Shown here one piece after another: positions 55,235-64,000 of a DNA stretch of 64,000 nucleotides; positions within the stretch are counted from its first letter, which is position 1, and each line of letters opens with the position of its first letter. The position numbers were made by a program, and so were the translations under genes. The stretch lies in assembly GCF_016901135.1 (NCBI RefSeq), contig NZ_JAFEVL010000020.1, forward strand, positions 1 through 64,000, in the 5' to 3' direction. The stretch comes from Martinezella lusitana. GTDB taxonomy: Bacteria > Pseudomonadota > Alphaproteobacteria > Rhizobiales > Rhizobiaceae. Under the pieces are notes generated by a model. The model was not told the origin of the DNA. It saw nothing but the letters and a program-made list of their open reading frames with translations, and ran no database searches.

Positions 55235-56302
55235 ATGGCAACTGTCGAGCAAAGCTATCCGTTGGGCGGAAGGCCCTTTTTCCAGAGGGCTTCCTTCACG
55301 GGCAACGCCTCCGAATATTTCGGCATCTGGATCGTCAATATTCTGCTGACGATCGTGACACTAGGCATCTATTCGGCCTGGGCAAAGGTACGCCGCAACC
55401 GGTATTTTTATGGGAATACGGTCCTTCTGGGCCACAGCTTCGAATATCATGCCAAGGGCAAACAGATACTCATCGGCCGGCTGATCGTGTTCGGCTTTCT
55501 CATCGTGGTGAACATACTTTCACATGTGGCGCCATTGGCGGTGCTGGCGATTTGGCCTGTCATGCTGGTGGTATTCCCATGGTTTCTCATGCGCGGGCTT
55601 AGGTTCAATGCGCGCGTGACGAGCTATCGCAATGTGCGTTTTGATTTCGTCGGGACCTATGGCGGCGCGTTCAAGGCGATCTTCCTGGGTACCCTGGTAA
55701 CTGTAATATCGGTCGGGCTGCTGTCTCCGGTCGCCAGCCGCTGGTTCTACAAATACGTCTTCGATAATCTGCGTTATGGAGATCGACCGTTCTCGACCGA
55801 GCCGCGATTGGGCGCGATTTACAAGGTTTTCGGCACCATGATCGCGCTTTCTCTTGCAGGTGGTGCGATCCTTGGTTTTGCTGCCGGCGCCTTGGGCGTT
55901 TTCCGCCACGTCCCGATGAGTTCGACAGGCGCCGGTCTCAGTCCGGTGCATTTCGGGTTTGTTGTTGGCCTGCTCGCATATGTGTTCGCAGGCCTCTATT
56001 ATCGGGCCTCGATCCGTAACATCATCTGGTCGGCAGCAATGATCGATCATCGCCATCAGCTCCGTAGCAATCTCGGCCGCCGGCAATATATTTGGGTTGT
56101 CGTTGTTAATACGGTGCTGACGCTTGTAACGCTCGGCCTGATGCGTCCGTGGGCAGCGGTGCAGATGCAACGGTTTTTGGCAGAACACACGGCGATCAGC
56201 GTCGACGGTGAAATCGGCGTCGTCTTCGATCAGATCAGCTCGACCGGCACTGCCATCAGCGCGGAATATCTCGATGTCGATGGATTCGACTTTGGCTTCT
56301 GA
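55235..56302 (+). CDS. DUF898 (YjgN-like) multi-span membrane protein
   Basis: A 355-residue inner-membrane protein with about six to eight hydrophobic segments. The repeated motif N-x-x-L-T-x-x-T-L-G-I-Y-S-A-W-A-K-V-R appears at residues 35-55 and, as NTVLTLVTLGLMRPWAAVQ, near the C-terminus: an internal duplication characteristic of YjgN. GGGGTAGGGG precedes the ATG. Function unknown. It overlaps the M48 peptidase gene, suggesting a functional pair. Confidence 0.88.
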   Translation: MATVEQSYPLGGRPFFQRASFTGNASEYFGIWIVNILLTIVTLGIYSAWAKVRRNRYFYGNTVLLGHSFEYHAKGKQILIGRLIVFGFLIVVNILSHVAPLAVLAIWPVMLVVFPWFLMRGLRFNARVTSYRNVRFDFVGTYGGAFKAIFLGTLVTVISVGLLSPVASRWFYKYVFDNLRYGDRPFSTEPRLGAIYKVFGTMIALSLAGGAILGFAAGALGVFRHVPMSSTGAGLSPVHFGFVVGLLAYVFAGLYYRASIRNIIWSAAMIDHRHQLRSNLGRRQYIWVVVVNTVLTLVTLGLMRPWAAVQMQRFLAEHTAISVDGEIGVVFDQISSTGTAISAEYLDVDGFDFGF

Positions 56303-57377
56303 TCCGCAAGCGATCGCCACTGGCATCTGGCATCCGCCGCATTCCAGCCGGGAGGTTCCTGCCCGGCTGCTGGATGTCGGCGGATCGCTCATCGTGCTGT
56401 CGGACGAAGAGGGAGACGAGAGCAGGCGGCTTGCCTGGGGCATCCGCTCCGATATCGACGTCAGTCAGCGCGTCGGTTCCATCCCGCGCCGTATCGTGTT
56501 CGGAAACGATTCGGTTTTCGAAACCCGCGATAACGACGCCGTCGATGCCTATCTGCAAAGCCGCGGCGAAGGACGAAGCAGTTTCGTTCATCGGCTCGAG
56601 ATCGTCCGTCCCCGGCTGATCGCCTTCGCCCTGGCGGTGTTCGTCCTGGGCTCGATCATCTATCGCTATGCCCTGCCGGCCCTCGTGGAAGTCGCCGTCC
56701 TGGTAACGCCGCCGGTGGTGCCGGAGATGATGTCGGCGGGAACGCTGAAGACATTGGATCGAGTGACCTTCGGCCCCAGCAAGCTTCCCGAGGCGCAGCA
56801 GGCGGAAATTCGCGATGATTTCGCCGGGATAGCCGCGAATGCGGAAGGCGGTGCGGGCCGCTATCATCTGAATTTCCGCGATGGCGGCCTCATCGGCCCC
56901 AACGCCTTCGCGCTGCCGGACGGCAATCTCGTCCTGACCGATCAGCTCGTCGAGCTGGCCGGCGGCGACAAGGAGATGATCACCGCTGTGCTTGGCCATG
57001 AGATCGGTCACGTCGAATACAAGCACAGCCTGCGCCAGCTATATAGCGCCGCGGGTGTCGCCGGTCTCGTGTTGCTGATCGCCGGAGACGTCGGCTCCGG
57101 CGTTCACGACGTATTGACACAGGGCGGCGGCCTTCTCGCGCTTTCCTACTCCCGGCAAGCCGAGGCGCAGGCCGATCGCCGCTCGGTGGAGCTGATGCTG
57201 GCCGCCGGCAAGGATCCGGCAGCGTTGTCGCGCTTCTTCGATCTCCTCGAAGCGAAGCTCGATGATCATGGTGACACCAGCATGCTGTCGACCCATCCGG
57301 GTCCGCCGGAGCGCAAGCAGGCGATCCTCGATTATGCCAGGGAACTGAAGGAGAAGCAGGCGAGGACGGGCGGATGA
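56280..57377 (+). CDS. M48-family zinc metallopeptidase, membrane-anchored
   Basis: A 365-residue protein. I chose MDSTLAS (56280; a second ATG at 56274 is equally possible), overlapping the DUF898 gene by 23 bases. A soluble N-terminal part precedes one membrane helix (LIAFALAVFVLGSIIYRYAL, about residues 115-135), and a periplasmic M48 domain follows. Zinc site: H240-E241-I-G-H244, with the third ligand Glu in QAEAQADRRS. Translational overlap with the DUF898 membrane protein suggests that the two act together, perhaps in envelope quality control (inference). Confidence 0.87.
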   Translation: MDSTLASDPQAIATGIWHPPHSSREVPARLLDVGGSLIVLSDEEGDESRRLAWGIRSDIDVSQRVGSIPRRIVFGNDSVFETRDNDAVDAYLQSRGEGRSSFVHRLEIVRPRLIAFALAVFVLGSIIYRYALPALVEVAVLVTPPVVPEMMSAGTLKTLDRVTFGPSKLPEAQQAEIRDDFAGIAANAEGGAGRYHLNFRDGGLIGPNAFALPDGNLVLTDQLVELAGGDKEMITAVLGHEIGHVEYKHSLRQLYSAAGVAGLVLLIAGDVGSGVHDVLTQGGGLLALSYSRQAEAQADRRSVELMLAAGKDPAALSRFFDLLEAKLDDHGDTSMLSTHPGPPERKQAILDYARELKEKQARTGG

Positions 57378-57402
57378 GGAAGTCGGCGCCGTCAGAATAA
57401 CG

Positions 57403-57420
57403 TGAATATGAATTTCATAT
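57403..57420. promoter_or_regulatory. Iron-responsive (IRO-like) box upstream of rirA
   Basis: TGA (57403-57405), nine bases, TCA (57415-57417) matches the RirA-binding IRO pattern TGA-N9-TCA. The overlapping 15-nt ATATGAA-T-TTCATAT (57406-57420) is a perfect dyad. A possible promoter follows: TTGTTC (57428-57433), 16 bases, CTATAT (57450-57455). Confidence 0.5.
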
Positions 57421-57497
57421 TTTGGAATTGTTCAAAACTAAGAAAGTCTCTATATACGGATCGACCCCCTAAGCAGCCTCGATTCCAGGAGATCGGC

Positions 57498-57986
57498 ATG
57501 CGCTTGACGAAACAGACCAATTACGCGGTGCGCATGTTGATGTATTGCGCCGCGAACGACGGCCATTTGAGCCGCATCCCGGAAATCGCCAGGGCATACA
57601 GCGTTTCCGAGCTTTTCCTCTTCAAGATTCTGCAGCCGCTGACGAAGGCAGGTCTCGTCGAAACCGTACGCGGCCGCAACGGCGGCGTGCGCCTCGGCAG
57701 GCCTGCGACCGCTATCAGCCTTTTTGACGTTGTTCGTGTCACCGAAGACAGCTTCGCCATGGCGGAATGCTTCGAAGAGGGCGTGGTGGAATGTCCGCTG
57801 GTGGATAGCTGCGGTCTCAATACGGCGCTGCGCAAGGCTTTGAACGCTTTCTTCGATGTTCTGACGGAATATTCCATCGACGATCTCGTCAAGGCGCGCC
57901 CGCAGATCAACTTCCTGCTCGGCCTGACTGATCTGGATCACCGGGCGATCGCCAAGAAGCCGCGGATCACCGTTCCCGCAGCCTGA
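57498..57986 (+). CDS. rirA: RirA, Rrf2-family iron-sulfur regulator
   Basis: A 162-residue protein. I chose the ATG at 57498 (MRLTKQTNYAVRML), which gives the exact RirA N-terminus; the open frame from 57402 is promoter DNA. The winged helix lies at residues 1-70 (ARAYSVSELFLFKILQPL, GRNGGVRL). Three cysteines C91, C99 and C105 (AECFEEGVVECPLVDSC) ligate the cluster. RirA is the global repressor of iron-uptake genes in Rhizobium when iron is plentiful. An IRO-like box upstream suggests autoregulation. Confidence 0.95.
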   Translation: MRLTKQTNYAVRMLMYCAANDGHLSRIPEIARAYSVSELFLFKILQPLTKAGLVETVRGRNGGVRLGRPATAISLFDVVRVTEDSFAMAECFEEGVVECPLVDSCGLNTALRKALNAFFDVLTEYSIDDLVKARPQINFLLGLTDLDHRAIAKKPRITVPAA

Positions 57987-58328
57987 TCGCCTTTCGCGAA
58001 TTCCATCATGTTTTCGATCCGCAGTTGCCTCCGGCGGCTGCGGATTTTTGTTGGTATTGCCTCGATAGGAGGCAATAGAGGGTTAGCGGATTGCAAGAAT
58101 AAAATGTCAAATCATTCTGAAACTGCTAAATCGGCGCAAAATTTTGCCAGATTATTACCAATTCAAAGGCATTTTTGTCCAAAAATTTCCAAACTCCATA
58201 ATTTGGAAAAAATTTAGGCGGCGCTTGTTGCTTTCAAACTTAAAATAAAGTTCCATCGGCCCGATCCGGAAGGGGACCTCTGGGGTGTCCACGGCTTCAA
58301 AAGAATAACAAACCTGGGAAACGATATC
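57987..58328. other. A/T-rich intergenic region between rirA and dppA
   Basis: No gene is supported. It is clearly richer in A/T than its neighbours, mostly over 58080-58250. It contains a perfect 12-nt palindrome GCAAAATTTTGC (58136-58147) and the inverted pair TTTCCAAA (58186-58193) / TTTGGAAA (58202-58209). These are candidate regulator sites for the dpp operon. No clear terminator for rirA is visible. Confidence 0.4.
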
Positions 58329-59924
58329 ATGAAAAAGATCTCTGTCCTGCTGGCAGTGACAGCCTTGACTTCGGTCATGGCAACGTCCGCCTGGTCGAAA
58401 ACACTCGTTTATTGCTCGGAGGGCTCGCCGGAAGGATTCGATCCGGGAATTTATACTGCCGGTACCACGTTCGATGCTTCTTCGCGTACGGTCTACAGCC
58501 GCCTCGTCGAATTCAAGCACGGCAGCACCGAGGTCGAACCTGGCCTCGCCGAAAGCTGGACCGTTTCCCCCGACGGCAAGGAATACACCTTCAAGCTGCG
58601 CAAGGGTGTGAAGTTCCAGACGACCGATTTTTTCACGCCGACGCGTGACCTCACTGCCGATGACGTCATTTTCTCCATCGGCCGTCAGATCAATGCAGAC
58701 GGCCCCTGGGCCAAGTATGTCGCCGGCGGTTCCTACGAATATGCTGACGGCATGGGCTTCACCAAGCTGATCAAGTCGATCGACAAGGTCGACGACCTCA
58801 CCGTCAAATTCGTGCTGAACCGTCCGGAAGCCCCGTTCCTCGCCGACCTCGCGATGGACTTCGGCTCGATCCTGTCGAAGGAATATGCAGACAAGCTCCA
58901 GGCCGACAAGAAGATGGAGCAGATGAACCAGCAGCCGCTCGGCACCGGTCCGTTCACCTTCGTCGCCTACCAGCCGGATGCCGTCATCCGCTACAAGGCA
59001 AATGAGACCTATTTCAAGGGCAAGGAAAAGATCGACGATCTCGTCTTTGCGATCACGCCGGATGCATCCGTCCGCGCGCAGAAGCTGAAGTCCGGCGAGT
59101 GCAATATCATGCCGTACCCGAACGCAGCCGACATCAAGGATCTGAAGGCTGACAAGAACCTCAAGGTTCTAGAGCAGGCCGGCTTGAACGTTTCTTACGT
59201 CGCCTACAACACGCTGATCGCGCCTTTCGACAAGGTCGAAGTGCGCAAGGCGCTCAACATGGCCGTCAACAAGCAGGCCATCGTCGACGCCGTCTTCCAG
59301 GGTTCGGCTTCGGTTGCGACCAACCCGATCCCGCCGACCATGTGGTCCTACAACAAGGACGTCAAGGACGATAAATACAACCCTGACGAAGCCAAGAAGA
59401 TGCTTGAAAAGGCTGGCGTCAAGGATCTCAGCATGAAGATCTGGGCGATGCCGGTGTCGCGTCCCTACATGCTGAATGCACGCCGCGCTGCCGAGCTGAT
59501 GCAGGCCGACCTTGGTAAGATCGGCGTCAAGGTCGAGATCGTCACCTATGACTGGGCTCAATACCTGAAGCTCTCCTCCGCGAAGGACCGTGACGGTGCG
59601 GCCATCCTCGGCTGGACCGGCGACAACGGCGACCCGGACAACTTCCTTGACACGCTGCTCGGCTGCGATGCCGTCGGTGGCAACAACCGTGCGCAGTGGT
59701 GCAACAAGGAATTCGACGACCTGGTGAAAAAGGCCAAGCAGACGGCTGACGTCAAGGAGCGCACCAAGCTCTACGAACAGGCCCAGGTGGTCTTCAAGCG
59801 CGAAGCACCGTGGATGACCATCGACCATTCGGAAGAGTTCATCCCGATGACGAAGAATGTCACCGGCTACCATCAGGATCCGGTCGGCGTTCACCGCTTC
59901 GATGGCGTCGATATCGCCGAATAA
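58329..59924 (+). CDS. dppA: DppA, periplasmic dipeptide (and likely delta-aminolevulinate) binding protein
   Basis: A 531-residue family-5 solute-binding protein. Signal peptide MKKISVLLAVTALTSVMATSAWS, mature start KTLVYCSEGSPEGFDPG, the hallmark of DppA. Later motifs: GTGPFTFVAYQPDAVIRYKANE and GWTGDNGDPDNFLDTLLGC, the DppA lid region that binds the peptide termini. In Rhizobium the Dpp system also imports delta-aminolevulinic acid, a heme precursor. It is followed by two tandem hairpins before dppB. First gene of dppABCDF. Confidence 0.93.
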   Translation: MKKISVLLAVTALTSVMATSAWSKTLVYCSEGSPEGFDPGIYTAGTTFDASSRTVYSRLVEFKHGSTEVEPGLAESWTVSPDGKEYTFKLRKGVKFQTTDFFTPTRDLTADDVIFSIGRQINADGPWAKYVAGGSYEYADGMGFTKLIKSIDKVDDLTVKFVLNRPEAPFLADLAMDFGSILSKEYADKLQADKKMEQMNQQPLGTGPFTFVAYQPDAVIRYKANETYFKGKEKIDDLVFAITPDASVRAQKLKSGECNIMPYPNAADIKDLKADKNLKVLEQAGLNVSYVAYNTLIAPFDKVEVRKALNMAVNKQAIVDAVFQGSASVATNPIPPTMWSYNKDVKDDKYNPDEAKKMLEKAGVKDLSMKIWAMPVSRPYMLNARRAAELMQADLGKIGVKVEIVTYDWAQYLKLSSAKDRDGAAILGWTGDNGDPDNFLDTLLGCDAVGGNNRAQWCNKEFDDLVKKAKQTADVKERTKLYEQAQVVFKREAPWMTIDHSEEFIPMTKNVTGYHQDPVGVHRFDGVDIAE

Positions 59925-59942
59925 CAAAAAACCTGTGAGAAT

Positions 59943-59994
59943 GCCCGGCTAGAACCGGGCGACCCGGCGGTCAGGCACTCTGTCTGACCGCCGG
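59943..59994 (+). promoter_or_regulatory. Two tandem mRNA hairpins between dppA and dppB
   Basis: Hairpin 1: GCCCGG-CTAGAA-CCGGGC (59943-59960). Hairpin 2: perfect 11-bp stem CCGGCGGTCAG / CTGACCGCCGG (59964-59994) with 9-base loop. No T tract follows (AAAAATTT). Likely stabilises the dppA message or weakens transcription into dppBCDF. Confidence 0.65.
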
Positions 59995-60013
59995 AAAAAT
60001 TTGGACAACTGTC

Positions 60014-61018
60014 ATGTTGCGATTTCTTTTCAGCCGCCTTGCGGTGCTGATCCCGACATTCCTCGGGGTATCGATCGTCGCCTTCTCCTTCATCCGCCTG
60101 CTTCCCGGCGATCCCGTCATGCTGCTGTCGGGCGAACGCGTGATGTCGCCGGAACGCCATGCCCAGATCTCGCACGATCTCGGCTACGACCAGCCGATGA
60201 TCGTCCAGTACGGCAGATACATCTGGAACGCCCTGCATGGCGACCTCGGCACCTCGATCACCACCAAGCGTGACGTGCTGACCGACTTCTTCACCTTCTT
60301 CCCGGCAACGCTCGAGCTGTCGATCTGCGCCATGATCCTGGCGATCTGTCTTGGCATTCCGGCCGGCGTTTTCGCCGCCGTCAAACGAGGGACATGGTTC
60401 GACCAGACCGTCATGGGTGTGGCCCTCGTCGGCTATTCCATGCCGATCTTCTGGTGGGGCCTGCTGCTGATCATCGTCTTCAACGGCTATCTGCACTGGA
60501 CGCCGGTTTCAGGCCGCATCGGCCTCATCTACTTCTTCAAGCCGATCACCGGCTTCATGCTGATCGACAGCCTGCTGTCCGGTCAGAAAGGCGCTTTCGG
60601 GTCCGCGCTCAATTCGCTGATCCTGCCGACCATTGTCCTCGGCACCATTCCACTTGCCGTCATCGCGCGGCAGACACGTTCCGCCATGCTCGAAGTGCTC
60701 GGCGAGGATTATGTGCGCACCGCCCGCTCCAAGGGCCTGTCGCCGCTGCGGGTCGTCTCCGTGCATGCGCTGCGCAACGCCATGATCCCTGTGGTCACCA
60801 CCATCGGCCTGCAGGTCGGCGTGCTGCTCGGCGGCGCCATCCTGACGGAGAGCATCTTTTCCTGGCCGGGCATCGGCAAATGGATGATCGATGCCGTCTT
60901 CAAGCGTGATTATCCCGTGGTGCAGGGCGGCCTGCTGCTGATTGCCGGCATCGTCATGCTCGTCAATCTGGCTGTCGATCTGCTCTACGGCTTCGTCAAT
61001 CCACGCATTCGTCATTAG
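60014..61018 (+). CDS. dppB: DppB, dipeptide ABC transporter permease
   Basis: A 334-residue permease. N-terminal helix (FLFSRLAVLIPTFLGVSIV) with the usual RLLPGDPV motif, then GYDQPMIVQYGRYIWNALHG, and the EAA loop near GEDYVRTARSKGLSPLRVV, typical of the DppB/OppB group. It forms the channel with DppC in the inner membrane. It starts 20 bases after the second hairpin and ends nine bases before dppC. Confidence 0.93.
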   Translation: MLRFLFSRLAVLIPTFLGVSIVAFSFIRLLPGDPVMLLSGERVMSPERHAQISHDLGYDQPMIVQYGRYIWNALHGDLGTSITTKRDVLTDFFTFFPATLELSICAMILAICLGIPAGVFAAVKRGTWFDQTVMGVALVGYSMPIFWWGLLLIIVFNGYLHWTPVSGRIGLIYFFKPITGFMLIDSLLSGQKGAFGSALNSLILPTIVLGTIPLAVIARQTRSAMLEVLGEDYVRTARSKGLSPLRVVSVHALRNAMIPVVTTIGLQVGVLLGGAILTESIFSWPGIGKWMIDAVFKRDYPVVQGGLLLIAGIVMLVNLAVDLLYGFVNPRIRH

Positions 61019-61027
61019 GAGCGGCTC

Positions 61028-61921
61028 ATGAGCACGGTTAGCGTCAAATCCGACCGCCCCTCCGCTCTTGCGGAGTTCTGGTACTACTTCTCTCGCAACA
61101 AAGGCGCCGTCATCGGCCTTGCGATCTTTCTTTTCGTCCTGTTTCTGGCGATCTTCGCCGGTCTCGTCGCCCCGCACGATCCGGATGCCGCCTATGGCAG
61201 CGACATGCAGCGCCTGCCGCCGTTCTGGGCAGAGGGCAGCAACAGCAGCTTCCTGCTGGGCACGGATGCCAACGGCCGCGATCTCCTGTCGCGCCTCATC
61301 TACGGCACACGGTTTTCGCTGTTCATCGGCCTCGTGGTCGCCTCGCTTTCGGCAATCGCCGGCATTCTGATCGGCCTCGTCGCCGGCTATGTTCGCGGCC
61401 GCACCGATACGATCATCATGCGCATCATGGACATCATCCTCGCCATCCCGTCGCTGCTGCTTGCCCTGGTGCTGGTGGCGATCCTCGGGCCTGGCCTGAC
61501 GAACGCCATGATCGCGATCTCCATCGTCAACCAGCCGCATTTCGTGCGCCTGACGCGCGCCTCGGTCATGACCGAACGCGACAAGGAATATGTCATCGCC
61601 TCGCGTGTCGCCGGTGCCGGTCCGCTGCGGCTGATGTTCAAGACGATCCTGCCGAACTGTCTGGGGCCGCTGATCGTGCAGGGCACGCTTGCATTCTCCT
61701 CCGCCATTCTCGATGCCGCGGCTCTCGGCTTTCTCGGCCAGGGCGCCCAGCCACCGACGCCGGAATGGGGCACGATGCTCGCGGACTCGCGCGAGTTCTT
61801 CCAGAGCAACCCCTGGCTCGTCACTTTCCCCGGTCTCTGCATCCTGATCACGGTCCTCGCCATCAATCTGATGGGCGACGGCCTGCGCGATGCCTTCGAC
61901 CCGAAGCTGAAGAGGTCGTAA
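61028..61921 (+). CDS. dppC: DppC, dipeptide ABC transporter permease
   Basis: A 297-residue permease partner of DppB. Seen: N-terminal helix [20 protein letters not shown], periplasmic [19 protein letters not shown] (hallmark of DppC/OppC), and the EAA loop [19 protein letters not shown]. Its TAA stop shares one base with the dppD ATG (TAATG), so translation is coupled. Confidence 0.93.
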   Translation: MSTVSVKSDRPSALAEFWYYFSRNKGAVIGLAIFLFVLFLAIFAGLVAPHDPDAAYGSDMQRLPPFWAEGSNSSFLLGTDANGRDLLSRLIYGTRFSLFIGLVVASLSAIAGILIGLVAGYVRGRTDTIIMRIMDIILAIPSLLLALVLVAILGPGLTNAMIAISIVNQPHFVRLTRASVMTERDKEYVIASRVAGAGPLRLMFKTILPNCLGPLIVQGTLAFSSAILDAAALGFLGQGAQPPTPEWGTMLADSREFFQSNPWLVTFPGLCILITVLAINLMGDGLRDAFDPKLKRS

Positions 61922-62933
61922 TGGCGCTTCTCGATATTGAAAATCTCACCGTTGAGTTCCAGACCTCGTCCGGCCTGTTCCGGGCGGTCGACGGTGTCTC
62001 GCTCACCTGCGACAAGGGGGAGATCCTCTCGATCGTCGGTGAATCCGGTTCCGGCAAATCGGTCTCCATGCTCGCCATGATGGGGCTCTTGCCCTGGACG
62101 GCGAACATCACCGCCGACCGCATGATGTTCGACGGCAAGGACCTGCGCGGCATCTCCGCGCGCCAGCGCCGCAAGATCATCGGTAAGGACATGGCGATGA
62201 TCTTCCAGGAGCCGATGTCGAGCCTCAATCCGTGCTTCACGGTCGGCTTCCAGCTCGGCGAGACCCTGCGCATCCATATGGGTCTCGACCGCAAGGCGCG
62301 CCGAGAGCGCTCGATCGAGCTTTTGAATCTCGTCGGTATTCCGGCGCCTGAAGACCGCCTGTCGAATTTCCCGCACCAGATGTCGGGCGGCATGAGCCAG
62401 CGCGTCATGATCGCCATGGCGCTCGCCTGCAATCCGAAGCTGCTAATTGCCGACGAGCCGACCACCGCGCTCGACGTGACGATCCAGGCGCAGATCCTCG
62501 ATCTGCTCGCGCGCCTGCAGCGGGAGCATGGCATGGCGTTGGTGCTCATCACCCATGACATGGGCGTCGTTGCCGAAACGGCAGAGCGCGTGCAGGTGCA
62601 ATATGCCGGCCAGAAGGTGGAGGAACAGCCCGTCAAGGCGCTGTTCCGCGATCCGCATCATCCCTATACGGCCGCACTTCTCTCGGCACTGCCGGAGCGT
62701 GCCGTGGTCGGCGAGCGCCTGCCGTCCATCGCCGGCGTCGTCCCCGGTCAGCACGATCGGCCAACGGGCTGTCTCTTCGCGCCGCGTTGTTCCTTCGCCA
62801 CGCCGGAATGCGACAAGGGCGTCACGCGCCAGGGCGTCGATCTCGGCAGGACCCTTTGCAACTATCCGCTGGAACATGGCAAGCCGCTCGGCCATCCCGG
62901 CATTGCCGCCACGCAAGCAGCAGGAGGTGCCGC

Positions 62934-62937
<4 letters not shown>
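61921..62937 (+). CDS. dppD: DppD, dipeptide ABC transporter ATP-binding protein
   Basis: A 338-residue ATPase. I chose the ATG at 61921; the open frame from 61765 lies inside dppC. Walker [10 protein letters not shown]-loop [10 protein letters not shown], signature MSGGMSQR, Walker [13 protein letters not shown] and switch VLITHDMG. The C-terminal oligopeptide-transporter domain has four cysteines ([15 protein letters not shown], then LCNYP), the arrangement that carries an iron-sulfur cluster in related DppD proteins. It overlaps dppF by four bases (ATGA). Confidence 0.94.
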
Positions 62938-63887
<950 letters not shown>

Positions 63888-63900
63888 TCCAAGTTGTGAA

Positions 63901-63987
63901 TCAGGCAGGTCCGGCTTTCTCGCGCCTTTCTGCCAGGCGCTTGGATGCGTCGACGGCGGAACCCGCCTGACTGTCATTATCGGCCAT
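63901..63987 (-). CDS. Possible very small protein (28 residues) at the window end
   Basis: On the minus strand an ATG at 63987 opens MADNDSQAGSAVDASKRLAE, followed by a basic tail and a stop at 63901. There is no Shine-Dalgarno. The composition is protein-like, but the frame is too short to be sure. No family recognised. Confidence 0.2.
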   Translation of the reverse strand: MADNDSQAGSAVDASKRLAERREKAGPA

Positions 63988-64000
63988 GGTTCAAGGCAGA

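Overview
The window is chromosomal DNA of a Rhizobiales bacterium, most likely a Rhizobium species. The evidence is an agl alpha-glucoside operon, rirA with its three iron-sulfur cysteines, a cbrA/phasin gene pair, a RIME-like intergenic palindrome, a tRNA-His that lacks the usual G-1/C73 identity, and GC-rich coding DNA. Most of it is ordinary carbon, nitrogen and envelope housekeeping. The exception is one very unusual locus at 8.7-19.0 kb.

Layout. 0-8 kb: the end of folD, then aglR facing aglEFGAK (LacI repressor, binding protein, two permeases, alpha-glucosidase, ATPase), with two identical LacI-type operators in the shared promoter region. 8.1-8.6 kb: a degenerate PilZ-like protein. 8.7-19 kb, minus strand: a 2631-residue protein made almost wholly of about 325 octapeptide repeats rich in Ser and Thr, followed by a TPR/GT41 (SPINDLY or OGT type) glycosyltransferase. 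19.3-21 kb: a TetR regulator facing a DUF3313-type lipoprotein, with a 41-nt dyad between them. 21-25.3 kb, minus strand: zwf-pgl-edd, the Entner-Doudoroff entry route. 25.4-28.1 kb: puuA and puuB-like genes for putrescine catabolism. 28.3-34.8 kb: a flavoprotein, a large chemoreceptor, a LysR regulator and an aldo/keto reductase. 35.2-39.4 kb: potFGHI-type polyamine ABC transporter. 39.4-45.7 kb: AsmA-like protein, acetoacetyl-CoA synthetase and a DEAD-box RNA helicase. 46-50.6 kb: the CbrA-type histidine kinase, a phasin and tRNA-His. 50.7-57.4 kb: small proteins, a DUF1353 lipoprotein, a LysR regulator facing methylmalonate-semialdehyde dehydrogenase, a VOC protein, and a DUF898/M48 membrane pair. 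57.5-63.9 kb: rirA and dppABCDF.

How the genes fit together. Alpha-glucosides enter through AglEFGK, are cleaved by AglA, and the glucose is burned by Zwf, Pgl and Edd. Putrescine enters through PotFGHI and is probably degraded through PuuA and PuuB. Acetoacetyl-CoA synthetase and the phasin both belong to polyhydroxybutyrate turnover, and both have TGC/GCA palindromes upstream. All three complete ABC operons carry a stable hairpin directly after the binding-protein gene.

The best candidate for a poorly described system is the octapeptide-repeat giant plus its neighbouring GT41 enzyme. The working hypothesis is a Ser/Thr-rich surface or secreted protein and a dedicated O-glycosyltransferase. 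The repeat structure and the gene order are read directly from the sequence. Glycosylation and export are inference.
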